A stretch of DNA of 36,464 bases from assembly GCF_017355365.1 (NCBI RefSeq), contig NZ_JADIJR010000030.1, forward strand, positions 1-36,464, written 5' to 3'. This document shows, piece by piece, positions 16,549 through 25,038 of the stretch. Position 1 is the stretch's first letter. Every line of letters starts with the position of its first letter. The translations under genes and the position numbers were made by a program. Source of the stretch: Microbacterium sp. SD291 (GTDB lineage Bacteria; Actinomycetota; Actinomycetes; Actinomycetales; Microbacteriaceae). The notes below the pieces were generated by a model. That model had not been told where the DNA came from. It worked only from the letters and a program-made list of their open reading frames with translations, and did not search any database.

Positions 16549-17916
16549 TCAGTTCTTCGGGGCCTTGTCGGCCAGGCCGTCGCGCTCGATCACGGTCTGG
16601 ATCGCGGCGTTCGCGGTCTTGATCGCGTCGTCGACGGAGGCGGACCCCTTCATGACCGACTCCATCGCCGTGCCGACCGCGAGGGACACGTCCCAGGGGT
16701 AGGTCGGCTCCGGGATAGCGGTCGGCGCGATGTCGTCGACGATGACGCTCGACCACGGAGCATCCGCGGCCTCGTCGCTGCCGGCGACGGCATCCTGCAC
16801 CGACTGGCGCACAGGCACCTTGGTGAACTGCGTGTTCACGAAGAACGGCACGAGGTTCTCGGGATCGCCCGCGATCGCCCAGGCGAGGAACTCACCGGCG
16901 GCTTCCGCGTTCTGGCTCTTGGCGTCGACGACCCACTTGAAGTTGCCGAGCGTGGTCGCTGTGCGATCGCCGGCGTCGGACGAGTTCGGGAACGCGCCGA
17001 TTCCGGTCTTGCTGAGAAGGTCGGGGTAGTCCGAGCCGATCTCGGACATCATCCACGAGCCGGAGACCTTGAAGGCGACCTTCTCCTCGCCGAAGTCCTT
17101 GCCCTCGACGTACGCGGCGAGCGGCTGCTTCGGCATGTAGCCCTTGTCCCACAGCTCCTTGTACTGCGCCATCAGCGCGCGGTAGCCGTCGTCGTCGATG
17201 CTCGGTCCGGTCCAGTCGTCGCTCAGGGCGGTGTGGCCGGCGAAGTTGTACTGCTGCCCGACCGAGGACCAGGCGAACGTAACCGCGTCCTGGGCCGGCG
17301 AGATGCAGTACTGGCCGTCGGCGAGTGTCGGCTGGATCTTCGCGCACGCGTCGAGGAGGTCGTCCCAGCTCTCCGGCGCCTTCTCGGAGTCGACGTCCGC
17401 AGCGTCCAGCAGGTCCTTGTTCCAGAACAGCACGGTCTGCGGCTCGAGGAGCAGAGGGTAGGCGTAGTACTTGTCGCCCACCGCGGAGACCGGCATGGCC
17501 GAGTCGATGATCTCGGCGAGCGCGTCCTCTGGCACGATGCCGTTGAGCTCGTGCAGCTGCCCCGCGTTCACCGCGTCCTGGATGCTGCCGGGGTGGGTGT
17601 AGACGTCTGGCGCCTTGCCCGCGGCCTGGGCGGCCTTCATCTTCTGGTCCCATGCGTCGGCCGGCACCTCGGTGTCGACGACCTTGATCTCGTCCTGCGA
17701 CTCGTTGAACTTCTTCACGATGCCCTCGTACCACTCGTTCTCCACAGGAGTGAACGTGCGGTGCCAGAACTGGATGGTGGTGACGCCTTCCTCTCCGCCC
17801 TCTCCGCCGGCGGATTCGCCGGGGGTGCCGGAGCCGCAGGCGGCGAGCATCGAGCCGACCGTGAGAGCGCCGAGGGCGGCGATCGCGGTCCGGCGCGTGC
17901 GTGTGGTGATTCTCAT
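16549..17916 (-). CDS. ABC transporter solute-binding lipoprotein
   Basis: The 455-residue protein starts with a lipoprotein signal (RTRRTAIAALGALTVGSMLAAC, lipobox LAAC with C27) and a Gly/Glu-rich linker. The mature part has the extracellular solute-binding family 1 pattern: TTIQFWHRTFTP, ADAWDQKMKAAQAAGKAPDV, ALLFWNKDLL-like VLFWNKDLLDAADV, FKVSGSWMMSEIGSDYP, and FLAWAIAGDPENL. It should capture an oligosaccharide and hand it to the two permeases encoded next. The ATG at 17916 follows GGAGG. It is the first gene of the transporter operon, behind a promoter with the shared operator. Induction by arabinan fragments is inferred from the regulon. Confidence 0.92.
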   Translation of the reverse strand: MRITTRTRRTAIAALGALTVGSMLAACGSGTPGESAGGEGGEEGVTTIQFWHRTFTPVENEWYEGIVKKFNESQDEIKVVDTEVPADAWDQKMKAAQAAGKAPDVYTHPGSIQDAVNAGQLHELNGIVPEDALAEIIDSAMPVSAVGDKYYAYPLLLEPQTVLFWNKDLLDAADVDSEKAPESWDDLLDACAKIQPTLADGQYCISPAQDAVTFAWSSVGQQYNFAGHTALSDDWTGPSIDDDGYRALMAQYKELWDKGYMPKQPLAAYVEGKDFGEEKVAFKVSGSWMMSEIGSDYPDLLSKTGIGAFPNSSDAGDRTATTLGNFKWVVDAKSQNAEAAGEFLAWAIAGDPENLVPFFVNTQFTKVPVRQSVQDAVAGSDEAADAPWSSVIVDDIAPTAIPEPTYPWDVSLAVGTAMESVMKGSASVDDAIKTANAAIQTVIERDGLADKAPKN

Positions 17917-18023
17917 GGGTTCCTCCTCGGGAACGGACTCCTCATCGAGTCGCTGCTGTGTGTTCGGCTGACGCGGAAGGGCACCGGTCGCGTCATTCGA
18001 TCCTCGGTGACCGGGTATGCGCC

Positions 18024-18052
18024 AGATTAGGCGAAATCGATTTCATGCGCAA
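18024..18052 (-). promoter_or_regulatory. Promoter and operator of the transporter operon
   Basis: Minus strand: -35 TTGCGC (18047-18052), 17-bp spacer, -10 TAATCT (18024-18029). The palindrome GAAATCGATTTC (18033-18044) fills the spacer exactly as in the kinase promoter; GCGAAATCGATTTCATG is identical at both sites. A leader of about 100 nt follows to the ATG at 17916. Confidence 0.75.
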
Positions 18053-18209
18053 GGCGGTTGACAGGGCGCGCTTTGCGCCGTTCGACCGACGCGGTCCGCT
18101 CGAACCCGCATCTTCCGCGTGAGCCGCCGGTCCTCGCGTGGTGTCTCACGCCGAATCTGTCGGCCCATGCCGGACGTGGCGGTTCGGCCGAGCACAGACC
18201 CGATCTAGC

Positions 18210-18234
18210 GAAATCGATTTCAAGTGACTAGGGT
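18210..18234 (+). promoter_or_regulatory. Operator and -10 of the unknown regulon gene (leaderless)
   Basis: The perfect operator GAAATCGATTTC lies at 18210-18221. TAGGGT (18229-18234) is a possible -10 that ends 7 nt before the ATG at 18242. The stretch between the two divergent promoters (18053-18204) holds no gene that I can see. Confidence 0.65.
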
Positions 18235-18241
18235 CATCGGC

Positions 18242-19174
18242 ATGCCTGATTCACTCACGACCCGATGGCTCCGCCCCACCGGAGCGCCCGACGCAGAACC
18301 CCGCTGGGGTCACCCCGACGGCATCCAGGTCGGCATCCCGCCCATCCCCGGACCCCGCGGCCTGCTGCGCATCTTCACCCCCCACCTCGACCACCCCCGC
18401 GAGCGGCTCGTGAACTTCATCGCGGTCGAGCCGATCCCCCGCGGCGAGACCGAGCGCGGCTACTCGGAGCTCGAGCCGAGCACGCTCGACCCAGGGCAGA
18501 ACGGCAAGCGGCTGTGGTCGGCGGATGACGCGGCCTCCGCCGAACGCGGCGACACGCCTGCGCCGGCCCGCGGCACGATCGAGTCCGTCGACGGCGTGGA
18601 GACCCTCACCGTCTGGATCGGCGTCGAGCGCTTCGACAACGGTGCCGACGTGCGGGTGCGGGTGAGGTTCTTCGCCGACCGGCCGCACGAGGTCGAGGTC
18701 GCGGGCTTCGCGAATGCGGCATCCGTCCCGCTGTCGACGCTGGTGCTCACGGCGACGATGGGCAACTGGGCGCGGCTCCGGCGCCTGCACCTCGCCGACC
18801 GCGTCGTGACGCCGGCCGAGCTGTGGCCCGGATTCTCCGGCACCGCGTTCACCGAGCACGGGCGGTTCCCGCTCGGCGCGCTCACCCGCGACGGGAACGC
18901 GGCGGTGGTGAGCGCGAGCGGCGATGAGGACGACCCCTGGTCCGTCGAGTACTCGGCCGACACCGCGACGCACTGGCACTTCCTGGGCAGACGCGCGGTG
19001 CAGACCTGGCGCGTCGAAGACCCGCATCCCGACCTCGAGGTGCTGGTCAACGCCCGCTGGGCCTACTGGGCGAGCGCCTCGCCGATCCCCGGCGGTCCGG
19101 CCTACGAGAACTTCGAGATCGTCGAGCCGTTCCGCGAGGGCGCCGCTTTCCGCTTCTCGGTCGAGAGGCTCTGA
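18242..19174 (+). CDS. Unknown protein of the GAAATCGATTTC regulon
   Basis: I do not recognise this 310-residue family. It has no signal peptide and no membrane segment, so it is cytoplasmic. It is rich in beta-strand-like stretches, Trp and Asp: RLVNFIAVEPI, GVETLTVWIGVERFDNGADVRVRVRFF, HEVEVAGFA, LVLTATMGNWARLRRLHLADRVV, YWASASPIPGGPAYENFEIVEPF. Conserved-looking Arg, His and Glu residues are spread through it, as in beta-sandwich sugar-binding or mutarotase/lyase-like proteins, but no catalytic motif can be named. I choose the ATG at 18242, 7 nt after a -10; the GTG at 18224 touches the operator. It is divergent from the solute-binding-protein operon and under the same operator, so a role in handling arabinan fragments is likely. 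It converges on the response-regulator gene. Confidence 0.8.
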   Translation: MPDSLTTRWLRPTGAPDAEPRWGHPDGIQVGIPPIPGPRGLLRIFTPHLDHPRERLVNFIAVEPIPRGETERGYSELEPSTLDPGQNGKRLWSADDAASAERGDTPAPARGTIESVDGVETLTVWIGVERFDNGADVRVRVRFFADRPHEVEVAGFANAASVPLSTLVLTATMGNWARLRRLHLADRVVTPAELWPGFSGTAFTEHGRFPLGALTRDGNAAVVSASGDEDDPWSVEYSADTATHWHFLGRRAVQTWRVEDPHPDLEVLVNARWAYWASASPIPGGPAYENFEIVEPFREGAAFRFSVERL

Positions 19175-19183
19175 GCGCGCACG

Positions 19184-19858
19184 TCACTCGCTCAGGGAGT
19201 CGGCGCGGAGGAAGGCGAGCACTGCGGCGACCCTGCGGTGGGTCCCGGTGGCCTCCGGCGCGAGATCCAGCTTCGCGAAGATCGAGTTGATGTGCTTCTC
19301 CACCGCCGACTGCGAGAGGAACAGCATCCCGGCGATCGAGGAGTTCGAATTGCCGGCGGCCATCGCCGCCAGCACCTCGCGCTCGCGCCCGGTCAGTCGC
19401 TCGAGCTGCCGATCCGACGGCGAGGTCTGCCGCTGCAACAGCGCCTCGACGATGATCGGGTCGATGACGGAGCCGCCGTCGATCACCTGCGTCAGCGCGC
19501 CGAGCAGGTCGTCCAGCTCGCCGACCCGCTCCTTGAGCAGGTACCCGAGGCCGTCCGTTCCGTCACGGAAGAGCTCCAGGGCGTAGAGCGCGGAGGCGTG
19601 CTGCGAGAGCACGACCACGCCGGTGCGCGGATGCCGCGCCCTGATCGCCCTGGCCGTCTCGATGCCCTCCATCCTGTGGGTCGGCGGCATCCGGATGTCG
19701 ACGATCACGGCATCCGGTGCGAGCCGTCCGACGGCCTCGAGCAGCTGCGCACCGTCGGACACCGAAGCCACGACGCGGACGCGACCTGACTCCTCGAGCA
19801 GGCGCCGGGTGCCCTCCCGCACCAGGAAGTGGTCGTCGGCCAGTGCGACGTCGATCAT
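19184..19858 (-). CDS. NarL/LuxR-family response regulator
   Basis: The 224-residue protein has a receiver domain (MIDVALADDHFLVREG with acidic pair D8-D9, phosphoacceptor D54 in AVIVDIRMPP, K109 in YLLKERV) and a C-terminal LuxR-type HTH (LTGREREVLAAMAAGNSNSS, then QSAVEKHINSIFAKLDL). It should bind DNA when phosphorylated by the kinase encoded just upstream, with which it shares a 4-bp ATGA overlap. GGGAGGAG provides the ribosome-binding site for ATG 19858. A likely target is the divergent multicopper-oxidase operon or its own promoter, by position only. The THRMEG insertion after the phosphorylation site is common in actinobacterial members. Confidence 0.93.
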   Translation of the reverse strand: MIDVALADDHFLVREGTRRLLEESGRVRVVASVSDGAQLLEAVGRLAPDAVIVDIRMPPTHRMEGIETARAIRARHPRTGVVVLSQHASALYALELFRDGTDGLGYLLKERVGELDDLLGALTQVIDGGSVIDPIIVEALLQRQTSPSDRQLERLTGREREVLAAMAAGNSNSSIAGMLFLSQSAVEKHINSIFAKLDLAPEATGTHRRVAAVLAFLRADSLSE

Positions 19859-21870
19859 CGTTCTCCTCCCCCTGACACGGGAAGGGCCGCCCGGATCGTG
19901 GTGCCGGCATCCGGCGCGGAGGTCACGGTCATCCGGCCGGCGAGCGCCGCGAACCTGTCGCGGAGTCCGGTGAGGCCGCCCTGCGATGCCGTCACCGGAT
20001 CGAATCCGATGCCGTCGTCGGTGACCGTGAGCCGGAGCTCGTCGCCCTGAACGACGAGATCGACGTGCGCGCGCGTCGCGTCCGCGTGCTTGAGCGTGTT
20101 GGTGAGGCACTCCGCGACGAAGAAGTACGCGGCTCCCTCGATGTCATCGTCGAACCGCGTCGCCCTGAGCCCGGTCGAGGCCGTGACGCGGATGCTGACC
20201 GGCAGTCGGTTGCAGCGGTCCTCGACGGCCTCGACGAGCCCGCCGTCGCTGAGCACCGTGGGGTGGATGCCCTGGGCCAGCTCCCTGACGTCGTGCAGGA
20301 TGGTCCGGACCTCCTGCTGCATCTCCGCCAGGAGCTCGTCTCCGGATTCCCCGTTGCGGATCCGGTTCCGGACGAGTCCGAGTCGCGCGGCGAGCGCGAC
20401 GAGCTCCTGCTGCGCACCGTCGTGCAGGTTCCGCTCGATGCGGCGCCGCTCGGACTCCTGCGCCTGCACGAGGCGGCCGGCGAGGCGGCGGTTGGCGAGC
20501 AGCAGCGCCGACTGGTGGGCGAGGGCCGTGATCAGCGACAGGTCGCGTTCGGTGAGTCGGCCGGTCAGCTTCGGGCCGCACCGCACCAGACCGAGGTCGG
20601 CGCCATCGACGAGCAGCGGGATCTCGACCGCGGCGTCACCCGAGGGAACGCCGGCCGCGCAGTCCACGTCCGGGATGAGGGCGACCTCGACCCACTCCAG
20701 CCGCACCGCGGAGCGGATCAGGAGCGCCAGTCGCCGGCCGATCTCCTCCGGCGTGTGCGAGGCGAGGTCACCGGGTTCGGTCGGATCCATCCCTTTCGCC
20801 GGGGAGCTGCCGAACACCCAGCGATCCGCCAGGCGGCGCAGTCGCTCGCGGACCGGATGGAAGGCGAAGGCGAGGCCCGCGGTGACCGCGATGGCGATCC
20901 CGACCGGGAACCCGGCTGTCGCTGTGACCCCGATCGCGGCTGCGATCGCCGCGTACACGGCGAGGATGCCCAGTGACAGCGCACCGTAGATGAACGACTT
21001 CCGCAGGACCGCGTCGGCGTTCATCCACGCGGGCGGTTCCAGCGCGAACAGCAGCGAGAGCGGGAAGAGCAGCACGGCGAACGTGCTCAGGGTGACGAAG
21101 AGGTCGTCATGCACCGGCCCTCCGGTGCCCAGCAGCGGCTGGATCAGGAACGGCACGAGCCCGATCATCATCGCGGCGCCGACGCCGAACAGCACCCAGC
21201 GGATCTGCCTGCGGCGCGCCGCGGTCTCCCGCCGATACCGGATCACCAGCAGCACCAGCGCCCCGATCAGCGCGAAGTACAGCAGCTCCCGCACGTTCAC
21301 GGTGGCCGGGGCGAGCACGGCGAGCGGAGGGATGTGCGCAGGATTGGGCACCGGCGGCAGCTCCCCGAACGCGAAACGCTCGACGAGGACGTTCGGATGC
21401 GAAAGGAGCGCGAGCAGCATCGGCGCCGGCAGCCACCACATCGCGCGCGCGAAGAGCCGCTGCCCCGGCGTCTCCGGCACGCACGCGGGGAACAGGCCGA
21501 TCAGCAGCGCGATGCAGGAGAGCGACCAGGCACCGAGTATCGGCTCGACCAAGAGCGCCCACGGCATCCACGGCTCGATCCCGTTCTCCGCCATTCGCGC
21601 CTTGATCAGCACCTCCAGGGCGGCGGCCCCTCCGGTGCCGAGGCAGGTCGCGAGCGTCAGCAGCAGGCCTGCGGTGTGCTGCTTGAACAGGAGGTAGATG
21701 CCGACGACGAGCATCGGAATGGGCGTGGTGAGCAGATACGCCAGCAGCGGCCAGGGCACGGGGCGCGTGTCGAGCACGGCGAAGACCGAGAGCGCGAGGG
21801 CGATCGCCACGATCACCGCAAGCGACCAGACCAGATTCCGCACGCCGGATCGTCCCACAGAACACATCAT
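19855..21870 (-). CDS. Membrane sensor histidine kinase (HisKA_3 family)
   Basis: The protein of about 671 residues starts with roughly ten hydrophobic segments (LVWSLAVIVAIALALSVFAV onward to LGILAVYAAIAAAIGVTATAGFPVGIAIAVTAGLAFAF), an input region without a clear extracellular sensor domain. A GAF-like part follows, then the dimerisation box ERRRIERNLHDGAQQELVAL with phospho-His near residue 483, and an HATPase_c domain with ECLTNTLKHA and the G boxes DDGIGF and GLTGLRDR. It autophosphorylates and activates the overlapping response-regulator gene. Two adjacent ATGs (21870, 21867) are possible starts, neither with a strong ribosome-binding site; the frame is open further upstream, so the start is uncertain. 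It is divergent from the DUF6220 operon. Confidence 0.9.
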   Translation of the reverse strand: MMCSVGRSGVRNLVWSLAVIVAIALALSVFAVLDTRPVPWPLLAYLLTTPIPMLVVGIYLLFKQHTAGLLLTLATCLGTGGAAALEVLIKARMAENGIEPWMPWALLVEPILGAWSLSCIALLIGLFPACVPETPGQRLFARAMWWLPAPMLLALLSHPNVLVERFAFGELPPVPNPAHIPPLAVLAPATVNVRELLYFALIGALVLLVIRYRRETAARRRQIRWVLFGVGAAMMIGLVPFLIQPLLGTGGPVHDDLFVTLSTFAVLLFPLSLLFALEPPAWMNADAVLRKSFIYGALSLGILAVYAAIAAAIGVTATAGFPVGIAIAVTAGLAFAFHPVRERLRRLADRWVFGSSPAKGMDPTEPGDLASHTPEEIGRRLALLIRSAVRLEWVEVALIPDVDCAAGVPSGDAAVEIPLLVDGADLGLVRCGPKLTGRLTERDLSLITALAHQSALLLANRRLAGRLVQAQESERRRIERNLHDGAQQELVALAARLGLVRNRIRNGESGDELLAEMQQEVRTILHDVRELAQGIHPTVLSDGGLVEAVEDRCNRLPVSIRVTASTGLRATRFDDDIEGAAYFFVAECLTNTLKHADATRAHVDLVVQGDELRLTVTDDGIGFDPVTASQGGLTGLRDRFAALAGRMTVTSAPDAGTTIRAALPVSGGGER

Positions 21871-21923
21871 CCGCCGCTGCCGACCGGTCGTCCACAGCGT
21901 GCGTCCGATTCCGGCGAATGGTG

Positions 21924-21956
21924 GTGCTGGCCCCACCCCGGGTGTGGGGCCAGCAC
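21924..21956. promoter_or_regulatory. 13-bp perfect inverted repeat in divergent promoter region
   Basis: GTGCTGGCCCCAC (21924-21936) and its exact complement (21944-21956) flank the 7-bp centre CCCGGGT. It lies between the histidine-kinase start (21870) and the DUF6220 start (22031). It could be an operator for a dimeric regulator, perhaps the adjacent response regulator, or a hairpin in the leader of either transcript. Confidence 0.6.
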
Positions 21957-22030
21957 GGTCCCGGCGCATGCCGCGCGTGCCTAGCGTGTTTCGCAGCCTG
22001 GGACCCCAGGCCGAACCGAAAGGAGTCGTC

Positions 22031-22492
22031 ATGCGCAAGGTCTTCTTCGTCAACAGCATCCTCGTGCTCGCCGGCATCGCGACGCAGTACTACCTCGCGG
22101 CGGTGGGCGTCTTCAGCCACTCCGAGGACGGCTTCACGCCACACGGGAACAACGGCCGCATGATCCTGCCCATCCTGTTCATCCTGCTGATCGTGTTCGC
22201 CGCAGTCAGCAGGGCGGGGAAGCGGATCGTCTGGCTGAGCGTGCTGATGCTCGGGCTGCTGATCATCCAGACGCTGATCTTCATCCTCACCGGGCTGATC
22301 TTCGGCATCGGCCCTGAGACGGTGAATCCGCCGATCGCCTCGGTGCTGACCGTCAGCCTGCACGCCGTGAACCCGCTGATCATGATCGGCGTCGGCCTCG
22401 TCATCGCCCGGCACGCACGGCGGCGCGCCTTCCCGAGCGTCCCTGAGACGCCCAGCAGGGCGGATGCCGCGGCCGTCGACGTCACGCACTGA
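22031..22492 (+). CDS. DUF6220-like membrane protein
   Basis: The 153-residue membrane protein has four hydrophobic segments: VFFVNSILVLAGIATQYYLAAVGVF, MILPILFILLIVFAAV, WLSVLMLGLLIIQTLIFILTGLI and LHAVNPLIMIGVGLVIARHARR. The segment VGVF...FTPHGNNGR followed by the helices and LHAVNPLIMIGVG resembles the DUF6220 pattern, often found beside multicopper oxidases in actinobacteria. AGGAG precedes the ATG at 22031. It is the first gene of a three-gene operon with the oxidase (2-bp gap). The His residues in GVFSHSEDGFTPHGN and LHAVN could bind metal or heme, which is speculation. Confidence 0.75.
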   Translation: MRKVFFVNSILVLAGIATQYYLAAVGVFSHSEDGFTPHGNNGRMILPILFILLIVFAAVSRAGKRIVWLSVLMLGLLIIQTLIFILTGLIFGIGPETVNPPIASVLTVSLHAVNPLIMIGVGLVIARHARRRAFPSVPETPSRADAAAVDVTH

Positions 22493-22494
22493 TC

Positions 22495-24429
22495 ATGCTC
22501 GCCCTGCAGCTCGCGACCTCGGCGCTCATCGCGGCCTCCGGGGTGATGTGGGCCGTGGTCGCCACCTCGGACGTCGCCGCTCCGGCGGGACGACCGAGGT
22601 GGCGGTCGGCCGCCCCTGTCGCGCTCACGGTCTCGGCCGTCGCCGCTGTCGGATGGACGTGGGCTGCCGGGGGCTGGTGGTTCGTGGGCGAGAAGGTCCT
22701 GGTGTTCGCACCCCTGGCGGTCGCCGCGGTCCTCTGGTTCATCGCGACGCTGCTGCCGCGACGCAACGGCACGCGGCGAGCTCACTCCCGGCCGGGGTGG
22801 CAGGTCAGGGCGGCCGCCTGGGCGGGCGTGATCGCGGCTGCTGCGGGTCTGATCATGCAGTTCGCCGTCGGCTTCCCGGCGCCTGCGTGGTCGATCATCG
22901 CGATGCTGCTGGTCGCCGTCGGCGCTTCGGCGCTGGTGGCGCTGCTCCTGCACGGCGACACCCGCCGCCCGCTCGCCACCGCGATCTCCGGCATCGGCGC
23001 CCTCGCCGTCATCGGGACGATCGCGATGATCGCCGGCATCGCACCGGTCGGCATCTCCTCCGCGTCCTCGCACGCGGGGCACGGGGCCGTGCAAGCGGAT
23101 GCGGATGCTCCCGCCGTCGCGGGTGAGGGGACGACCGTCCCGGTGACGGCGCTGCGCACGCCCGCGAGCGGCGTCGCGGATGTGCGGGTCGAGCTCGATG
23201 CGCAGCAGCAGAGGGTGACGCTCCCGTCGGGAGTCGTCATCGACGCCTGGACCTTCGGGGAGCTCGGGGGTCCGCTGATCGAGGCGACAGAGGGCGATCT
23301 CGTCGAGGTCGTGCTGCGCAACCGGGACATCGACGCGGGCGTGACGGTGCACTGGCACGGCTACCCGGTGCCGAACGGCGAGGACGGCGTCGCCGGGGTG
23401 ACGCAGGACGCGGTGCGCCCCGGGGAGGAGTTCACCTACCGGTTCGTCGCCACTCGGCCGGGGACCTACTGGTACCACACGCATCAGCGCTCCTCGGCAG
23501 GCGTTCCCCGCGGCCTCTACGGACCGCTGGTCGTCCACGCCGACGGCGAGGAGCGCGCCGACGTCGACGTGGTGCTGCCGCTGCACACCTTCGAGGGCGC
23601 GGTGGTCCTGGGCGACAGCGACGAGCCTCAGACGATGCCGGTGTCGCCGGGTCAGACGGTGCGGGTGCGTCTCATCAACACCGACCAGGTCCCCCAGGTG
23701 CTCGCCGTGTCAGGCGCCGGATTCCGCATCGTGGCGATCGACGGGCATGATGTCAGGCAGCCGGCGCTCCTCGCCGATCAGGCGCTGCGGATACCCGCGG
23801 GGGGCCGGTACGACGTCGCCTTCGAGGTCGCGGACGCGCAGATCAGCATCCGACCGGAAGCGTCGGGCACGGCATCCGTCACGTTCCCCCCGGGCGGGGA
23901 TGCCGAGAAGCCGGCTGCCCAGCCCGCCGGGTCGTTCGATCCGCTGCAGTACGGCACGGCCGCGGCCGGCGCGTGGGACGGATGGCGCGGGCCGTTCGAC
24001 GTCGACCGCACGGTCGTGCTGGATCGGCTGCCGAGACTGCTGGAGGGCGGGCCGGCCTACGCCTACACGGTCGACGGGCGCGCCTATCCCGATGTCGAGC
24101 CGACGACGGTGCACGAAGGAGACCTCGTCAGGCTCACGGTGGTGAACCGCGGGTTCGAGACCCATCCCATGCATCCGCACGGGCACAGCGTCCGGGTGCT
24201 CTCGGTGAACGGGCAGGCGCCCAGCGGGAGCCCGCTGGTGCTCGACACGTTCGACGTGCGCCCCGGCGAGACCTGGGTCGTCGGCTTCGTCGCGGACAAC
24301 CCCGGGATCTGGATGAACCACTGCCACAACCTCGACCATGCCGCTCTCGGCATGGTCACCCACCTGGAGTACGCGGGCGTGACCTCGCCGTTCGATCACG
24401 GCGGCGCCGCGAAGAACGCGGCCGAGTAG
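22495..24429 (+). CDS. Membrane-anchored multicopper oxidase
   Basis: The 644-residue protein joins an N-terminal membrane domain of about five spans (1-190) to a two-to-three-cupredoxin oxidase. All four copper motifs are present: HWHG (about 286-289), YHTH (about 327-330), HPMHPHGH (about 557-564) and HCHNLDHAALGM (about 609-620), with Met as the likely axial ligand of the type 1 copper. So both the mononuclear and trinuclear sites should be intact. The linker SSASSHAGHG is His-rich. Family members oxidise phenols, Cu(I), Fe(II) or Mn(II) at the outer face; the substrate is not evident. It is co-transcribed with the DUF6220 gene before it and a membrane-protein gene after it. Confidence 0.93.
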   Translation: MLALQLATSALIAASGVMWAVVATSDVAAPAGRPRWRSAAPVALTVSAVAAVGWTWAAGGWWFVGEKVLVFAPLAVAAVLWFIATLLPRRNGTRRAHSRPGWQVRAAAWAGVIAAAAGLIMQFAVGFPAPAWSIIAMLLVAVGASALVALLLHGDTRRPLATAISGIGALAVIGTIAMIAGIAPVGISSASSHAGHGAVQADADAPAVAGEGTTVPVTALRTPASGVADVRVELDAQQQRVTLPSGVVIDAWTFGELGGPLIEATEGDLVEVVLRNRDIDAGVTVHWHGYPVPNGEDGVAGVTQDAVRPGEEFTYRFVATRPGTYWYHTHQRSSAGVPRGLYGPLVVHADGEERADVDVVLPLHTFEGAVVLGDSDEPQTMPVSPGQTVRVRLINTDQVPQVLAVSGAGFRIVAIDGHDVRQPALLADQALRIPAGGRYDVAFEVADAQISIRPEASGTASVTFPPGGDAEKPAAQPAGSFDPLQYGTAAAGAWDGWRGPFDVDRTVVLDRLPRLLEGGPAYAYTVDGRAYPDVEPTTVHEGDLVRLTVVNRGFETHPMHPHGHSVRVLSVNGQAPSGSPLVLDTFDVRPGETWVVGFVADNPGIWMNHCHNLDHAALGMVTHLEYAGVTSPFDHGGAAKNAAE

Positions 24430-24438
24430 GAGGACCCC

Positions 24439-25026
24439 ATGACCGAGCAGCTCCGCATCTTCGCCGGCCTGCAGGGCTTCGTGTCGGCGGCCGGGCTGAT
24501 CGCCCTCGCCCTGTTCTTCACACTGGGCCTGCAGGACCGGCGCTGGGCGTGGTTCGGACCGGTCAACGACTGGCTCTACGTGCTGGGGGCGGTGCCCTGG
24601 ATCGTCGCGTCCGTGCTGCTGATGGTGCACGTCCGCGCCCGCGCGCCGCTGTGGGGTTACACGATCGTCGTCTGCCTGCTCATCGCCGCGGGCGGCGTCG
24701 TCACCCTGCTGATGCTCGCGGGGCGCGTAGGACTCGGCGCCCAGTTCGCCGTGAGCGGGCCGATGACCTTCGCCGGGTTCATCTGGCTGTGGCCGGCGGC
24801 GGCCGCCGCCGTGGAGGCCGCCGCACTGCCGCGGTGGATGCTCATGTTCAGCATCGTCGTCATGGTCACGTTCCTCGTCGGAGGAGCCGTCGTCGGCGCG
24901 GCGCTCCTGGTGCCGGCCGAGTCCGCCGTCCGATCCGTGCTCTTCGTCGCCGGAGGCATCCCGGTCGGCCTCGCCATGGCTGCCTTCCCGACCTGGTGGC
25001 TGCTCGTGGCCGCGCAGGTGCGCTGA
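24439..25026 (+). CDS. Membrane protein of multicopper-oxidase operon
   Basis: The 195-residue, strongly hydrophobic protein has about six membrane spans (for example LQGFVSAAGLIALALFFTLGL, WLYVLGAVPWIVASVLLMVHV, FIWLWPAAAAAVEAAALP, WMLMFSIVVMVTFLVGGAVVGAALLV). No family is recognised. AGGAGG precedes the ATG, 9 bp past the oxidase stop, so it belongs to the same operon. It has few charged residues and no Cys or His cluster for metal binding. It may assemble with the oxidase or with the DUF6220 protein; that rests on position alone. It ends facing the DapA-family pseudogene. Confidence 0.75.
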   Translation: MTEQLRIFAGLQGFVSAAGLIALALFFTLGLQDRRWAWFGPVNDWLYVLGAVPWIVASVLLMVHVRARAPLWGYTIVVCLLIAAGGVVTLLMLAGRVGLGAQFAVSGPMTFAGFIWLWPAAAAAVEAAALPRWMLMFSIVVMVTFLVGGAVVGAALLVPAESAVRSVLFVAGGIPVGLAMAAFPTWWLLVAAQVR

Positions 25027-25038
25027 CGGGCGCGGATC

